The notes: generated by a model from the sequence alone, not told the origin. A stretch of 64,000 nt of DNA from Carboxylicivirga sp. M1479 (GCF_007097485.1 NZ_VKDE01000029.1:1-64000), one strand, 5' to 3'; counted from the stretch's first letter, positions 1 through 7,561 are shown. Numbers and translations: made by a program.

Positions 1-125
1 TATGAAACTTAGATTTTATCTATCTGTTTATTAAAGTTAATGCAGCAGATGGAGCTTTTTGCCTAAGTTAAAAATCACGTTTGACTCCTAATTGGTTTTC
101 TCATATTTAGGTATTCCACAAACTA

Positions 126-240
126 ACGATCTGTTTAAATATATTTTCTTTTATCAAATGGAACTCACAAATAAATTTAATCATCCTCTTGTGTGTCAAT
201 TTGGATAAATTGACATGGTCGTTTCATGTGGATTGGATTA
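126..240 (-). promoter_or_regulatory. Leader element, A type, copy 1
   Basis: Read on the minus strand, this copy starts with an ATG at 227 and opens a 16-codon micro-ORF, MKRPCQFIQIDTQEDD, ending in TAA at 177-179. It contains a perfect local hairpin (TGTCAATTT, loop ATCC, AAATTGACA). Its tail matches the other copies up to the AAACAGAT sequence, but ATC stands where the others have the next ATG, and I see no gene behind it before the window edge. It shares its layout with the A copies at about 1.8 and 32.1 kb. The function is unknown; being related to the other copies is directly visible. Confidence 0.6.
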
Positions 241-286
241 GGATTCGTTTGTACCAATTAACAAAGCTAATCTTCTCAAAAGTTGC

Positions 287-820
287 CTATTTTCGGTATA
301 ATTCCATTTTATCCATTAACAGATTAACCATGTCAGTTATATCTTGCTGCAAGGCAGTCACATTAATCGCAACTGGCGAACCATATATTAGCCATTTTAT
401 TACAAAACACAGATGTAAAAATGGATTAGAATTTTGCCTGATGAATGCCTTTGGCTTATCCATTTTAAGCACAATCATATTGCTTTCATCATTCGCCTTA
501 ATCTTTTTTATTGCTGACCACTTTATCTTACCTGCAGCCATAATACCTGAATTATCAATGATTCCTTCTTCATTTATTATTAGGCCAGGTTTACCTTTAT
601 ACAACATTAGAAACAATCTTACTATAATTGGTAAGCACATTAATATTAAGGCAGCTCCACAAATATAAAGGCCTATTGGATTAGGCATGGTTCCTTTTGC
701 CTTAAACGCTTGCGCTGCTTCAATAAAATCAATGCCGCTCCATAAAAAGTACGAGAAGCCTAATAATGCTATTATTACATTCTTTCGCATTAATGCAATC
801 TCTGTTGTTTCTGACTTCAC
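287..820 (-). CDS. STM3941-like small membrane protein
   Basis: This 177-residue protein has two predicted membrane helices (about residues 14-36 and 48-72) followed by a cytosolic domain of roughly 100 residues that begins with KPGLIINEEGIIDN. That motif and the following KIKWSAIKKI strand resemble the STM3941 family of uncharacterised bacterial membrane proteins, whose soluble part looks PH-domain-like. A clear paralogue lies 2 kb away at 2639-3181. It is the last gene of a minus-strand run of small membrane or exported proteins. No enzymatic motif is visible and its role is unknown. Family assignment is from motif recognition only. Confidence 0.75.
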   Translation of the reverse strand: MKSETTEIALMRKNVIIALLGFSYFLWSGIDFIEAAQAFKAKGTMPNPIGLYICGAALILMCLPIIVRLFLMLYKGKPGLIINEEGIIDNSGIMAAGKIKWSAIKKIKANDESNMIVLKMDKPKAFIRQNSNPFLHLCFVIKWLIYGSPVAINVTALQQDITDMVNLLMDKMELYRK

Positions 821-894
821 CTTGTATTAATTACTTAAAGTTATATTCATCAACCTTTTATCCTTCAGACTATCTTCAATCGCTTCAAAATTCT

Positions 895-1179
895 TTAACG
901 CAGTGGCACTCCACAATTTGAACAAGAATAAGGATTCTTAACATTTCCCGGTCTCTTTTTACAATTTGGACATTGCCAACTCCACGCCATAGCCAAAACC
1001 AATATAGGTATTATCATAAAAAGCACTTTTTCAATTTGTTGCGCTGTAAAACCAAAAAGCAATGTGTTTGGTTGAAAAGTCAAATAGGCAAAAACGCAAA
1101 CCAGAGGCATAAGTAATATATTAATGACTTTCAACCTCATTTTTCTATTTCTAAATTCTCTTTTAATCTCTGTATCCAT
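895..1179 (-). CDS. Small membrane protein with C-terminal zinc ribbon
   Basis: This 94-residue protein has a basic N-terminus, two hydrophobic helices (about residues 19-36 and 50-67) and a C-terminal zinc ribbon formed by Cys70, Cys73, Cys86 and Cys89 (CPNC and CSNC knuckles). Such a layout places the ribbon on the cytosolic face. I do not recognise a specific family. It lies between the glycine-zipper protein and the STM3941-like protein on the same strand, about 50 and 75 nt from them, so cotranscription is plausible. The clean cysteine pattern makes it a real gene rather than a chance reading frame. Confidence 0.7.
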   Translation of the reverse strand: MDTEIKREFRNRKMRLKVINILLMPLVCVFAYLTFQPNTLLFGFTAQQIEKVLFMIIPILVLAMAWSWQCPNCKKRPGNVKNPYSCSNCGVPLR

Positions 1180-1228
1180 CCTAACGCTTCTGTCTTTATT
1201 TATTAACTCATCACAAGCATTGGACCAT

Positions 1229-1714
1229 TCAAAAATGCAAGGTTAATCCAATTCCATTGTCGGTCATCGATAAATTAAGCTCTTTATTATCCCAAAATGA
1301 ACCCGCTGACCTGTCGGCATTAAAGGTATCGACAGCCTGCCTCACTTGTTTGTTAAATTTTTGGCTCAATGGTATAGACACAACTATTAACCCGGCGCCA
1401 ATGCCAGCCATGGCCCAGTTAGGGTCACCATTTCCAATGGCCGCTCCAATGGGCCAGCCAACCATAAAACCACCAGCAAATCCAAGTATTGAAGTCAAGG
1501 TATTGGTCGATTGTGCGGCTTTTATTTGCTCGTATGCCAATTCATTTGTTTCCATTGACTTTACCAGCTGACTCATGTTTAATCGATTGGCACCTTGATA
1601 AAATTGATATCCTCCAAACACTTTTTTAATGGTTATGGAATCGTTGGATGCTTGCCCCAATGCGCACGTTAACGCTAACGTTAGCATGGTAATGATAATG
1701 CTTGCTTTTTTCAT
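1229..1714 (-). CDS. Secreted glycine-zipper protein, unknown function
   Basis: I place the start at 1714 (MKKASIIITM), not at the in-frame ATG at 1735. The first choice gives a normal signal peptide cleaved near ALGQA, and it keeps the same ATGAAA context and distance to the upstream leader elements as in two other genes. The 161-residue product has a signal peptide, a short beta segment (KKVFGGYQFYQGANRL), and two glycine-rich hydrophobic stretches (LGFAGGFMVGWPIGAAIG and AMAGIGAGLIVV) that look like glycine zippers able to insert in or pack against a membrane. No family is recognised. It is preceded by tandem B and A leader elements. Confidence 0.72.
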   Translation of the reverse strand: MKKASIIITMLTLALTCALGQASNDSITIKKVFGGYQFYQGANRLNMSQLVKSMETNELAYEQIKAAQSTNTLTSILGFAGGFMVGWPIGAAIGNGDPNWAMAGIGAGLIVVSIPLSQKFNKQVRQAVDTFNADRSAGSFWDNKELNLSMTDNGIGLTLHF

Positions 1715-1816
1715 ATGATTATAATTTACTTTCATTTGCCATATGGAACTCTCAAGTAAATTTTATCATCCCACTGTGTGAAAATTTGGATAATCAAATT
1801 TACATGGTCGTTTCAT
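1715..1816 (-). promoter_or_regulatory. Leader element, A type, copy 2
   Basis: This 102-nt unit runs from its own ATG (1816-1814) to the start codon of the secreted glycine-zipper gene at 1714. Its micro-ORF encodes MKRPCKFDYPNFHTVG and ends with TGA at 1766-1768. Two alternative hairpins are possible: a local one (AAATTT with AAATTT) and a long one (GTAAATTT with AAATTTAC, extended inside by ATTATCC with GGATGAT). They share sequence, so they exclude each other. The micro-ORF stop lies in the right arm of the long hairpin, so a translating ribosome would affect folding. Regulation by attenuation is inference. Confidence 0.65.
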
Positions 1817-1906
1817 GTGTTTAAAATTTGTATTTATTCGCCATATAGAACTCGCCAAAATAAGTCATACTCCTGTGTAATAAGCTATTCTCATAGCTCG
1901 TTTCAT
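1817..1906 (-). promoter_or_regulatory. Leader element, B type, copy 1
   Basis: This 90-nt unit begins at an ATG (1906-1904) only a few bases after the stop codon of the upstream 156-residue membrane protein gene, and runs into the A-type unit. Its micro-ORF encodes MKRAMRIAYYTGV with TGA at 1865-1867. A perfect hairpin GCTAT-GAGA-ATAGC lies inside it. The peptide is nearly identical to that of the B copy at 27.4 kb (MKRAMRIAFHTGS), and both end at the same place in the unit. The B-then-A order is repeated before the TolC gene. Confidence 0.65.
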
Positions 1907-1912
1907 CAGTTA

Positions 1913-2383
1913 TTAAATAAATAATCGCCTGCCATTACTAACAAAATCTTTATACATAAAATACCCCACATATACTATCCAAACCAAAGGCATTAATACA
2001 GTATATAAAGGTCGATATGGGCTAAATTTAAGGTATGGATTATCTGATAATACTAATTCTGGTGGTGATGTAATCCAATCCACCAATCCACTATATAGCT
2101 TAATAACTAAGAACATTAAAATAAATGCTCTTGAGTAATAAACAAACTTGCTAAAATGAACACCATTATTCATAAACATTTGCACTATAAATATCAATAC
2201 AAATGGTATTCCTCCATAAAGAGAGTCAGGAGACCAACCTGTATACGGCAACAGGTTCTCATAAATAACATCTCTGTAATAGTTCCATGCTACTGCAGTA
2301 AAAACCATTATTACAGATGATAAAAGTATCGAAATTATTATATCCTTTGGAACTTCCTTAAACATGTCAATATCAATTTTCAT
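1913..2383 (-). CDS. Integral membrane protein, unknown function
   Basis: This 156-residue protein contains four hydrophobic segments (about residues 13-35, 57-73, 80-102 and 127-146), with little soluble sequence between them apart from a loop containing SPPELVLSDNPYLKFSPYRP. I do not recognise a family. The start MKIDIDMFKEVPKD is the only good ATG before the first helix. It lies upstream, on the same strand, of the B and A leader elements and the secreted glycine-zipper gene. Its stop codon is 6 nt before the B-unit ATG, so the leader could be translated by reinitiating ribosomes. Confidence 0.65.
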   Translation of the reverse strand: MKIDIDMFKEVPKDIIISILLSSVIMVFTAVAWNYYRDVIYENLLPYTGWSPDSLYGGIPFVLIFIVQMFMNNGVHFSKFVYYSRAFILMFLVIKLYSGLVDWITSPPELVLSDNPYLKFSPYRPLYTVLMPLVWIVYVGYFMYKDFVSNGRRLFI

Positions 2384-2638
2384 TAATTTTTTATTTTTAC
2401 AATTTGCTTGCTTAAATACTCTTCACAGCAGGCGCAGAGATGAAGCCAAAGTGAAATACCAAGTAGCAAAAATTGAATTAATATTATCTTTTCAACTTTA
2501 AGCCACTTATAAATCATAAACACATTCTAAAACAAATAGAATGTTCATATATCAATTTGGTCTTGGTATGCTTTATGAAATCTTTCAGTGCTGCACTACC
2601 TCAGGCTTCTTTATGGGTCATTCCTTGCTATTAGTAAA

Positions 2639-3181
2639 TTATTGAGACTTATTTTCTTTCAATTTCTCTGTCAATAATCCATGTAAGTTATTATGGCTGC
2701 TTTTTAACGAGTTGGTTGAAATTCCTATTGGTGAACCATATTTTTTATAATTAGCTTTTAAACTCTTTCTTTTAAAGGAATTTTCGGCGCGATCAATATA
2801 GTCTTGAGGATTTTTAACCATGAGCATAAGGAAGCTCTGATTCATTACTTTTTTGACTTTGATTTCTTCAATATCTGACCATAACACAAGACCTAATGAA
2901 ACTCCACTTGAATTATCAATTATTCCTTCGTTATTTATAACTAGCCCTGCCTTTCTATCTAAGAATTTTTGCAATATGGTAATCAATGCGAATCCAAAAA
3001 CTATAATCGAAATAGAACCAAGGGAATAAAGCAATATTGGATTACCTAAAATTGGGATATCGATAGTTTGAGCCTTTACTATATATCCGATACCCAAGGC
3101 TACAAAAACGATACAACCAAGCAGCAGTATACCCAGCTTCATCTTACTCAATGCTATTTCAATTTGTTCGTTATTATTCAT
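2639..3181 (-). CDS. STM3941-like membrane protein, second paralogue
   Basis: This 180-residue protein has two membrane helices (about residues 15-34 and 46-68) and a soluble domain starting KAGLVINNEGIIDNSSGVSLGLVLWSDIEEI, which is the hallmark stretch of the STM3941 family. It aligns along its whole length with the protein at 287-820, including a YGSPIGIST motif near the C-terminus (YGSPVAINV in the other). The shared architecture points to an old duplication. The start at 3181 (MNNNEQIEIALSK) precedes the first helix at a normal distance. Function unknown. Confidence 0.8.
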   Translation of the reverse strand: MNNNEQIEIALSKMKLGILLLGCIVFVALGIGYIVKAQTIDIPILGNPILLYSLGSISIIVFGFALITILQKFLDRKAGLVINNEGIIDNSSGVSLGLVLWSDIEEIKVKKVMNQSFLMLMVKNPQDYIDRAENSFKRKSLKANYKKYGSPIGISTNSLKSSHNNLHGLLTEKLKENKSQ

Positions 3182-3413
3182 AGTTATTTTGTTTTATTTT
3201 TTTTCATTTTAAAAGCCAAATGCAAATCTTACACTCCTTATAAAATAAATAGAATGTCAAAAAACAAAGGTTTGGCGGTTGCTGCAGAAGCTACAATCTT
3301 TCCAAATAATCACGAACACTCAATACTCTATACTAGTGTAAAGGAATTAACCTATCTAACTTTCCAAATTGAGCAGAACCAAATGCTTTAAACTAGCATG
3401 TGAGACATGGCTT

Positions 3414-4205
3414 TTAAAGCTCATCAATAAGCATTACAACCCGAAAGCCTACTCTTGGGTCTGGCAATTGGAAATCCTGAGATTTATTAACAACACATTC
3501 GTCAATGGTGTTATCCCAGCTACCACCTTTAATAATGCCCGACTCTGTTAGTTCTGCCACATTTCCAATGATATCGTATACACCCATTTTATTTGCCTTG
3601 TATGAGCCTACTACACACGTTGTCATCCCGCCATCTGAACTATAATCATATTTATTATCTCCAGATACTTTGTTCTCAAATTTGATGTTTGTATTTGAAC
3701 AACTTGAACCTGGCTCATAGGCAAAGTTCCCATACCACGGTAAATTGTGGCCAGGCAATACAGCGGCCATTTTATTCCATTCCTGTTCTGTAGCCAGACG
3801 AAACGTTACCTTCTTATATTTTCTTTTTTCTTTTGAATTGTAGCTATCGCTCAACCATGCACAATACGCTTTAGCAGCTTCAAGACTAACATTAACAACA
3901 GGGTAATTATTAAATCCAGGATGCCAAAAATATTTCTCAACGAATGGCCCATTAAAACTATGAGGAAACTTTTTCATCCATTGAGTTGTGTCAGGGTAGC
4001 TACTGTTATATTCGGCCAATCTATCCGTGGCTTTTAAGTATTCCAGATATTCTCTGAATTCCTTATTTGTTACCTCATAAGTGCCAGCATAAAATCGATG
4101 AGACACCTCTTTGAATCTGTCTTCTTTTTTATTCTTCTTAGGTTTAGATGCACTAAATACCAATAAAGCCATAAGACTAAAAACGATTAAATTCATTTTT
4201 TTCAT
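3414..4205 (-). CDS. Exported SUMF1/formylglycine-generating-enzyme-like protein
   Basis: I choose the start at 4205 (MKKMNLIVFSLMALL), since it gives a signal peptide directly; the frame stays open upstream to 4313 but that stretch is not membrane-like. The 263-residue product carries the FGE/sulfatase-modifying-factor fold: TYEVTNKEFREYLEYL, YPVVNVSLEAAKAYCAWLS, FRLATEQEWNKMA, GVYDIIGNVAEL, IIKGGSWDN and the final RVGFRVV. Many bacterial members are not true FGEs and bind ligands or act in surface or gliding complexes. I see no clear catalytic cysteine pair of the classical enzyme, so enzymatic activity is doubtful. It stands alone on the minus strand. Confidence 0.8.
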   Translation of the reverse strand: MKKMNLIVFSLMALLVFSASKPKKNKKEDRFKEVSHRFYAGTYEVTNKEFREYLEYLKATDRLAEYNSSYPDTTQWMKKFPHSFNGPFVEKYFWHPGFNNYPVVNVSLEAAKAYCAWLSDSYNSKEKRKYKKVTFRLATEQEWNKMAAVLPGHNLPWYGNFAYEPGSSCSNTNIKFENKVSGDNKYDYSSDGGMTTCVVGSYKANKMGVYDIIGNVAELTESGIIKGGSWDNTIDECVVNKSQDFQLPDPRVGFRVVMLIDEL

Positions 4206-4373
4206 TTCCATCATGAGTTTTTTTTGAGGTATATAGTTGATGTTTTGGTAGTGTTGGCTAGCTGATATACAAATATGGGCGATTTCGGCTTTATACTTAT
4301 CAATTAGAGACAAACATAAACCGAGTACAACAATTGATTTTACATCAATCTAGCCCATTTTGCATATACAGCC

Positions 4374-5021
4374 TTACAAGCTGCCATTCTTCATTAATAC
4401 TTGTCCATCAAATTTTAACATTAAAGCATCCCAATCAAAAGGTGTTTGCAAATAGAATTCAGCATTACCACCAATGGGGTCAAAATGCTTTAAAACCAAT
4501 TCTTTTTCAGTAGGATAGTTATATTCTTCGTAATACTTATTCTCTATAAATAAATTTTCTAAATATTCTATCAAATCATTATCAAGTCTGCCAATATCAT
4601 CTGCATATCGGATGCCATGGATGCAGTACTTTCCATTTGCTTTAAGCACTTTCCCATTCAATGGTGTTTCTACAATCATATAAACTTCAATTCCATTTAA
4701 GAAATCATCAGTTATTTTAAATTTTGTTTCGTCTCCCAATTCAATATCGTTATCAGAGTTCATAAAATATTGCAAATCATTTCGAGCCTGACAATCATTT
4801 GTATATTTTTTACGCAACCCCTCGTAGAGGACTTCAACAATACTTTGATAATGATTAAAAGCGGCTTTACGAGCTTTGATTGGAGATGAATCATGAAACT
4901 CTTTACTTGTGTTCACATAAGCATCTGATAAATCAACACCATTTATCAAATTATTAAGTTTATTACCAATTTTTCTTCTCCAAAATTTTGATTCTACGAT
5001 ATAATATAATTTAGAGCTCAT
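4374..5021 (-). CDS. Unrecognised partner of nuclease-domain gene
   Basis: This 215-residue protein has no signal peptide or membrane segment and I recognise no family. It is rich in aromatic and acidic residues, with a conserved-looking core (FKITDDFLNGIEVYMIVETPLNG) and a C-terminal FDWDALMLKFDG. Its ATG overlaps the TAA stop of the upstream PD-(D/E)XK gene by one base (TAATG), so the two are translationally coupled and probably act together. Nothing in the sequence tells whether it is an inhibitor, an effector or an accessory subunit. Confidence 0.6.
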   Translation of the reverse strand: MSSKLYYIVESKFWRRKIGNKLNNLINGVDLSDAYVNTSKEFHDSSPIKARKAAFNHYQSIVEVLYEGLRKKYTNDCQARNDLQYFMNSDNDIELGDETKFKITDDFLNGIEVYMIVETPLNGKVLKANGKYCIHGIRYADDIGRLDNDLIEYLENLFIENKYYEEYNYPTEKELVLKHFDPIGGNAEFYLQTPFDWDALMLKFDGQVLMKNGSL

Positions 5022-5998
5022 TAATTATCAATTTTACACACTAACTTAACAATACCCATTTCTTTCCATTTTCCTTTTCTAGCTTCTGGCCGACTACGAA
5101 GGTTCGCTTTCAAATTAGCTTTTTCGGAAAAAGCTCTTTTATTCCATATTTTTTCCTTTACAGTACCGTCAGTATAATGGTAACATAATTTTGCATAACC
5201 TAACTCAATAAACTGTCTCTTAAACTCTTCAACATCGTTAGGGATTATTTCAATTGGTAATTTTTCACTTGTTGTATAGATTACTTTTTCTTGAACAATA
5301 TCAGCAGCCACAATCTGTTTTTGTAACGATTCGTTACCGTTTTTTGAATCAACTTTTATTGACAGGTTTTCCAATACACTTTTCACAATATTTTCATTAT
5401 AATCATTAGAAAGGTCTTCAATTAAATAAGAAAGGATTTTTGAAACTCCATCATCTGACTTAAGTTCATCTAATAATGTCAAGGCAATTTTTTTATCTGT
5501 TATTTGCTCTAGTCTATCATTACAGAATTCTTTAAGTACATCTTTACTAAAATTATCTTTAGTAATTAGTTCTAAAAATACATTCCCATTTTCATTGTTT
5601 TCATGAAAATCTATTTCAAATACTTTTATTGGTTCATCTGTACCTGTAGGTTCATCATAATAGATCTCTAGATTATCTCCAATAAAAATTCCATAATCAA
5701 GTTTAAGCAACCTCATATAGCTAGTCAATTGCTCAATATATTTTGGCAATGAAATTTGGCTTGATTTTTTTAATTCAACAACAATAACATTTTCTTCATT
5801 ATTATTTATTACGATGTCAGGAATAACTGTATTTACAGCTCCTACCCTAATAGGATGTTTTGATATTATTTCCTTACGATATCGAGACCAACCTAATTTC
5901 TCAAAGATATTTTCAATCTCATTTTGAAAAAATTCTTCTGAAGTGTTCTTTTCTTTATGCTTATTTATTAGAAAACTTATTTCATTCCATTTATCCAT
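5021..5998 (-). CDS. PD-(D/E)XK nuclease-fold protein, HsdR-N-like
   Basis: The N-terminal 115 residues of this 325-residue protein match the nuclease fold of type I restriction R-subunit N-domains: an acidic residue in NEIENIFEKLGW (Glu27/Glu30), Pro60-Asp61 in VIPDIVI, and Glu75-x-Lys77 in VVELKK, followed by the QLTSYMRLLKLDYGIFIGD strand-helix. There is no helicase part, so it is not an HsdR. The middle is helical and the C-terminal 60 residues form a separate basic domain (LCYHYTDGTVKEKIWNKRAF). It is the first gene of a two-gene unit. A defence or DNA-processing role is inference from the fold. Confidence 0.75.
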   Translation of the reverse strand: MDKWNEISFLINKHKEKNTSEEFFQNEIENIFEKLGWSRYRKEIISKHPIRVGAVNTVIPDIVINNNEENVIVVELKKSSQISLPKYIEQLTSYMRLLKLDYGIFIGDNLEIYYDEPTGTDEPIKVFEIDFHENNENGNVFLELITKDNFSKDVLKEFCNDRLEQITDKKIALTLLDELKSDDGVSKILSYLIEDLSNDYNENIVKSVLENLSIKVDSKNGNESLQKQIVAADIVQEKVIYTTSEKLPIEIIPNDVEEFKRQFIELGYAKLCYHYTDGTVKEKIWNKRAFSEKANLKANLRSRPEARKGKWKEMGIVKLVCKIDN

Positions 5999-6494
5999 AT
6001 ATCATATCTTTTTGTTGTCGTTGTACGATTTTGCATTTGGTTCCTTGTTTCTAAATTACATAACGCACCGCCCTTTACATTTCACAAATGGTCATAACGT
6101 TTCAACTACCATTTTATACAATCCACCTTAAATACTTTACACTTTAAAAGTATCGATTATTACTATAAGTTGGCGTGAGTAAAGTAGCTAGCAGTAAATT
6201 TATTTACATAGTTTTTTTGCCAATTAAATTCAATAGCCTATATTCGCATTCCGTTACTCATGCGTTTACAAGCGTAAGTTGGGTACAAAACAGGGGTAAA
6301 TAAAAAACAGCATAGGACAGATATCTTTACTACTTGCCAGTAATTAAGCAAGTGTGCGTTCTTTGACATGCTGATCCTACAATCCGAACTCATAAGGTAG
6401 TTTTATAGAAGTAAAACCTGTTACTATTTGTTTCTACCTTCATGCATAACAATATCATCACAAAACACTGTATCATAGCTGTAGTCACACTTAA
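5999..6494. other. Intergenic stretch without recognised gene
   Basis: This stretch separates the divergent nuclease pair from the 21-bp repeat array. It is AT-rich, with stops in all frames and short reading frames that show no protein-like composition. I see no convincing tRNA or hairpin terminator. It must hold the promoter of the nuclease pair on the minus strand and could hold that of the array on the plus strand, but I could not pick a clear TAnnTTTG box. Confidence 0.5.
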
Positions 6495-6503
6495 GCTGAA
6501 CTA

Positions 6504-6712
6504 AGCGGAGAATTCCTGTTACTCAGCGGAGAGTTTCCTGCATACAGAAGATGCTGCGCAACCCTAAGCGGAAGATTTCTATTGCCAAGCGGAGAATTTC
6601 CAGCGTTAAGCGGAGGATTTCCAGCTTGGGAAAATGTCCGCTGACAGCAGGAAAACCACCGCTGATTAATGGAAACCATCCGCTGACAGACAATTATCAT
6701 CCACTATCAAAT
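6504..6712. repeat. 21-bp repeat array that inverts in the middle
   Basis: AGCGGA starts at 6504, 6525, 6567, 6588 and 6609 with a degenerate unit at 6546, giving exact 21-bp spacing. The best unit is AGCGGAGGATTTCC. From 6637 the units are inverted: (T/A)CCGCT at 6637, 6658 and 6679, and a degenerate TCCACT at 6700, again exactly 21 bp apart, each preceded by GGAAA. The two halves meet around 6625, where AGCGGA..ATTTCC faces GGGAAAAT..TCCGCT, so the array can fold into a long hairpin. Both strands stay open as 7-residue repeats (KRRISSV / GNSPLSN), with no convincing start. It ends about 95 bp before the next gene. Confidence 0.85.
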
Positions 6713-6806
6713 GAAATCATTCACTTCGTATAATAACTACTATGTGCCATTTGTACATAGATATATTTAAACAAAACAAACAATTACATTAACTAAATCA
6801 ATCATT

Positions 6807-7502
6807 ATGAGCAAAAACGACAGATTATTTAACGTTCCTGATGCCACCTTACAACAACATGGCACTAGCGTTGCCACTGTTTTACCAAATGACCTTGAAA
6901 AATTTAAATTCTTCGATTCGACATTTCTAGATAGCTATCCCGACACCATCAAAGCGGCTATAGAGGAAGTAAAAGCCATTAAAACCGACATGGTAATAAT
7001 TGATGAAATGACGGAAAAAACCCAGGCTGTTTATGACAGTGCTGCTGCCTGTAACAGAGCCTACCGCACCATCACCTTTTTTGTTTTAAAAGCGTTTAGC
7101 GACAACAAAGCAGTACAAAATCAATTTGGTGCTAACGACATTGGTAAACTGCGCAAGGACAATACCCGCCTGGTTGTTTTTATGGGCGACCTGATTAAGG
7201 TGGTAAATAAATATCGGGTCGAACTGATTACTGCTGGCTGTAGCGAGGTTGTTATTGATAGCTTACAGCAGTTGCACACCAAGCTAAGTGAAGCAAAAAC
7301 GGCACAGGAGCTGTTTAAAAAAGAGCGCGGACTCATCACACAAGATCGTGTTAAAAAGCTTAATGATTTGTATGAGTTATTGGTTCCCATCAGTGAAATG
7401 GCACAAATCATATTCGCTGATGATGAGGCACGCATGGCACGTTACCTGTTGCCTCGCCCCAAATCATCGACCAATAGCGCAGATGATTTAATTGTATCGT
7501 AA
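6807..7502 (+). CDS. Unrecognised helical protein next to 21-bp array
   Basis: This 231-residue protein has no signal peptide or membrane segment. After a short N-terminal tail (DRLFNVPDATLQQHG) it is predicted to be almost entirely alpha-helical, roughly four to five long helices (residues about 45-75, 75-105, 115-150, 155-180 and 185-215), resembling a helical bundle. I do not recognise a family. The start ATGAGC at 6807 follows an A-rich region typical of Bacteroidota translation starts. A hairpin terminator follows at 7526-7561, so it is a single-gene unit, with the inverted 21-bp array just upstream as possible leader or regulatory DNA. Confidence 0.7.
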   Translation: MSKNDRLFNVPDATLQQHGTSVATVLPNDLEKFKFFDSTFLDSYPDTIKAAIEEVKAIKTDMVIIDEMTEKTQAVYDSAAACNRAYRTITFFVLKAFSDNKAVQNQFGANDIGKLRKDNTRLVVFMGDLIKVVNKYRVELITAGCSEVVIDSLQQLHTKLSEAKTAQELFKKERGLITQDRVKKLNDLYELLVPISEMAQIIFADDEARMARYLLPRPKSSTNSADDLIVS

Positions 7503-7525
7503 ATTCTTGGTTTTGGTAAATACGA

Positions 7526-7561
7526 ATCCCTGCTGGCTTTATGCTGGTGGGGATTTTTTGT
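7526..7561 (+). terminator. Rho-independent terminator
   Basis: AATCCC at 7526-7531 pairs with GGGATT at 7551-7556 around a GGC/GCT inner stem, followed by a T run. It lies 24 bp after the stop of the helical protein gene. Confidence 0.7.

Noticed and set aside
189-668. 159-residue plus-strand reading frame
   Set aside because: It is the complement of the STM3941-like gene and leader element, with no start context or protein family.
1865-1912. Hammerhead ribozyme, because of CTGATGA followed by GAAAC-like sequence in the B leader
   Set aside because: The GAAA and cleavage-site parts are not placed to form the three-stem junction, and other copies lack CTGATGA.
3414-4205. True formylglycine-generating enzyme activating a sulfatase
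   Set aside because: The classical catalytic cysteine pair is not evident and no sulfatase gene is nearby.
6504-6712. CRISPR array
   Set aside because: Units are contiguous 21-mers with no unique spacers, half of them are inverted, and no cas gene is near.
6491-6733. Small proteins of 60-69 residues with 7-residue repeats on either strand of the array
   Set aside because: Open frames on both strands follow from the 21-bp period; no good translation start and no conserved flanks. I keep the array as DNA or RNA.
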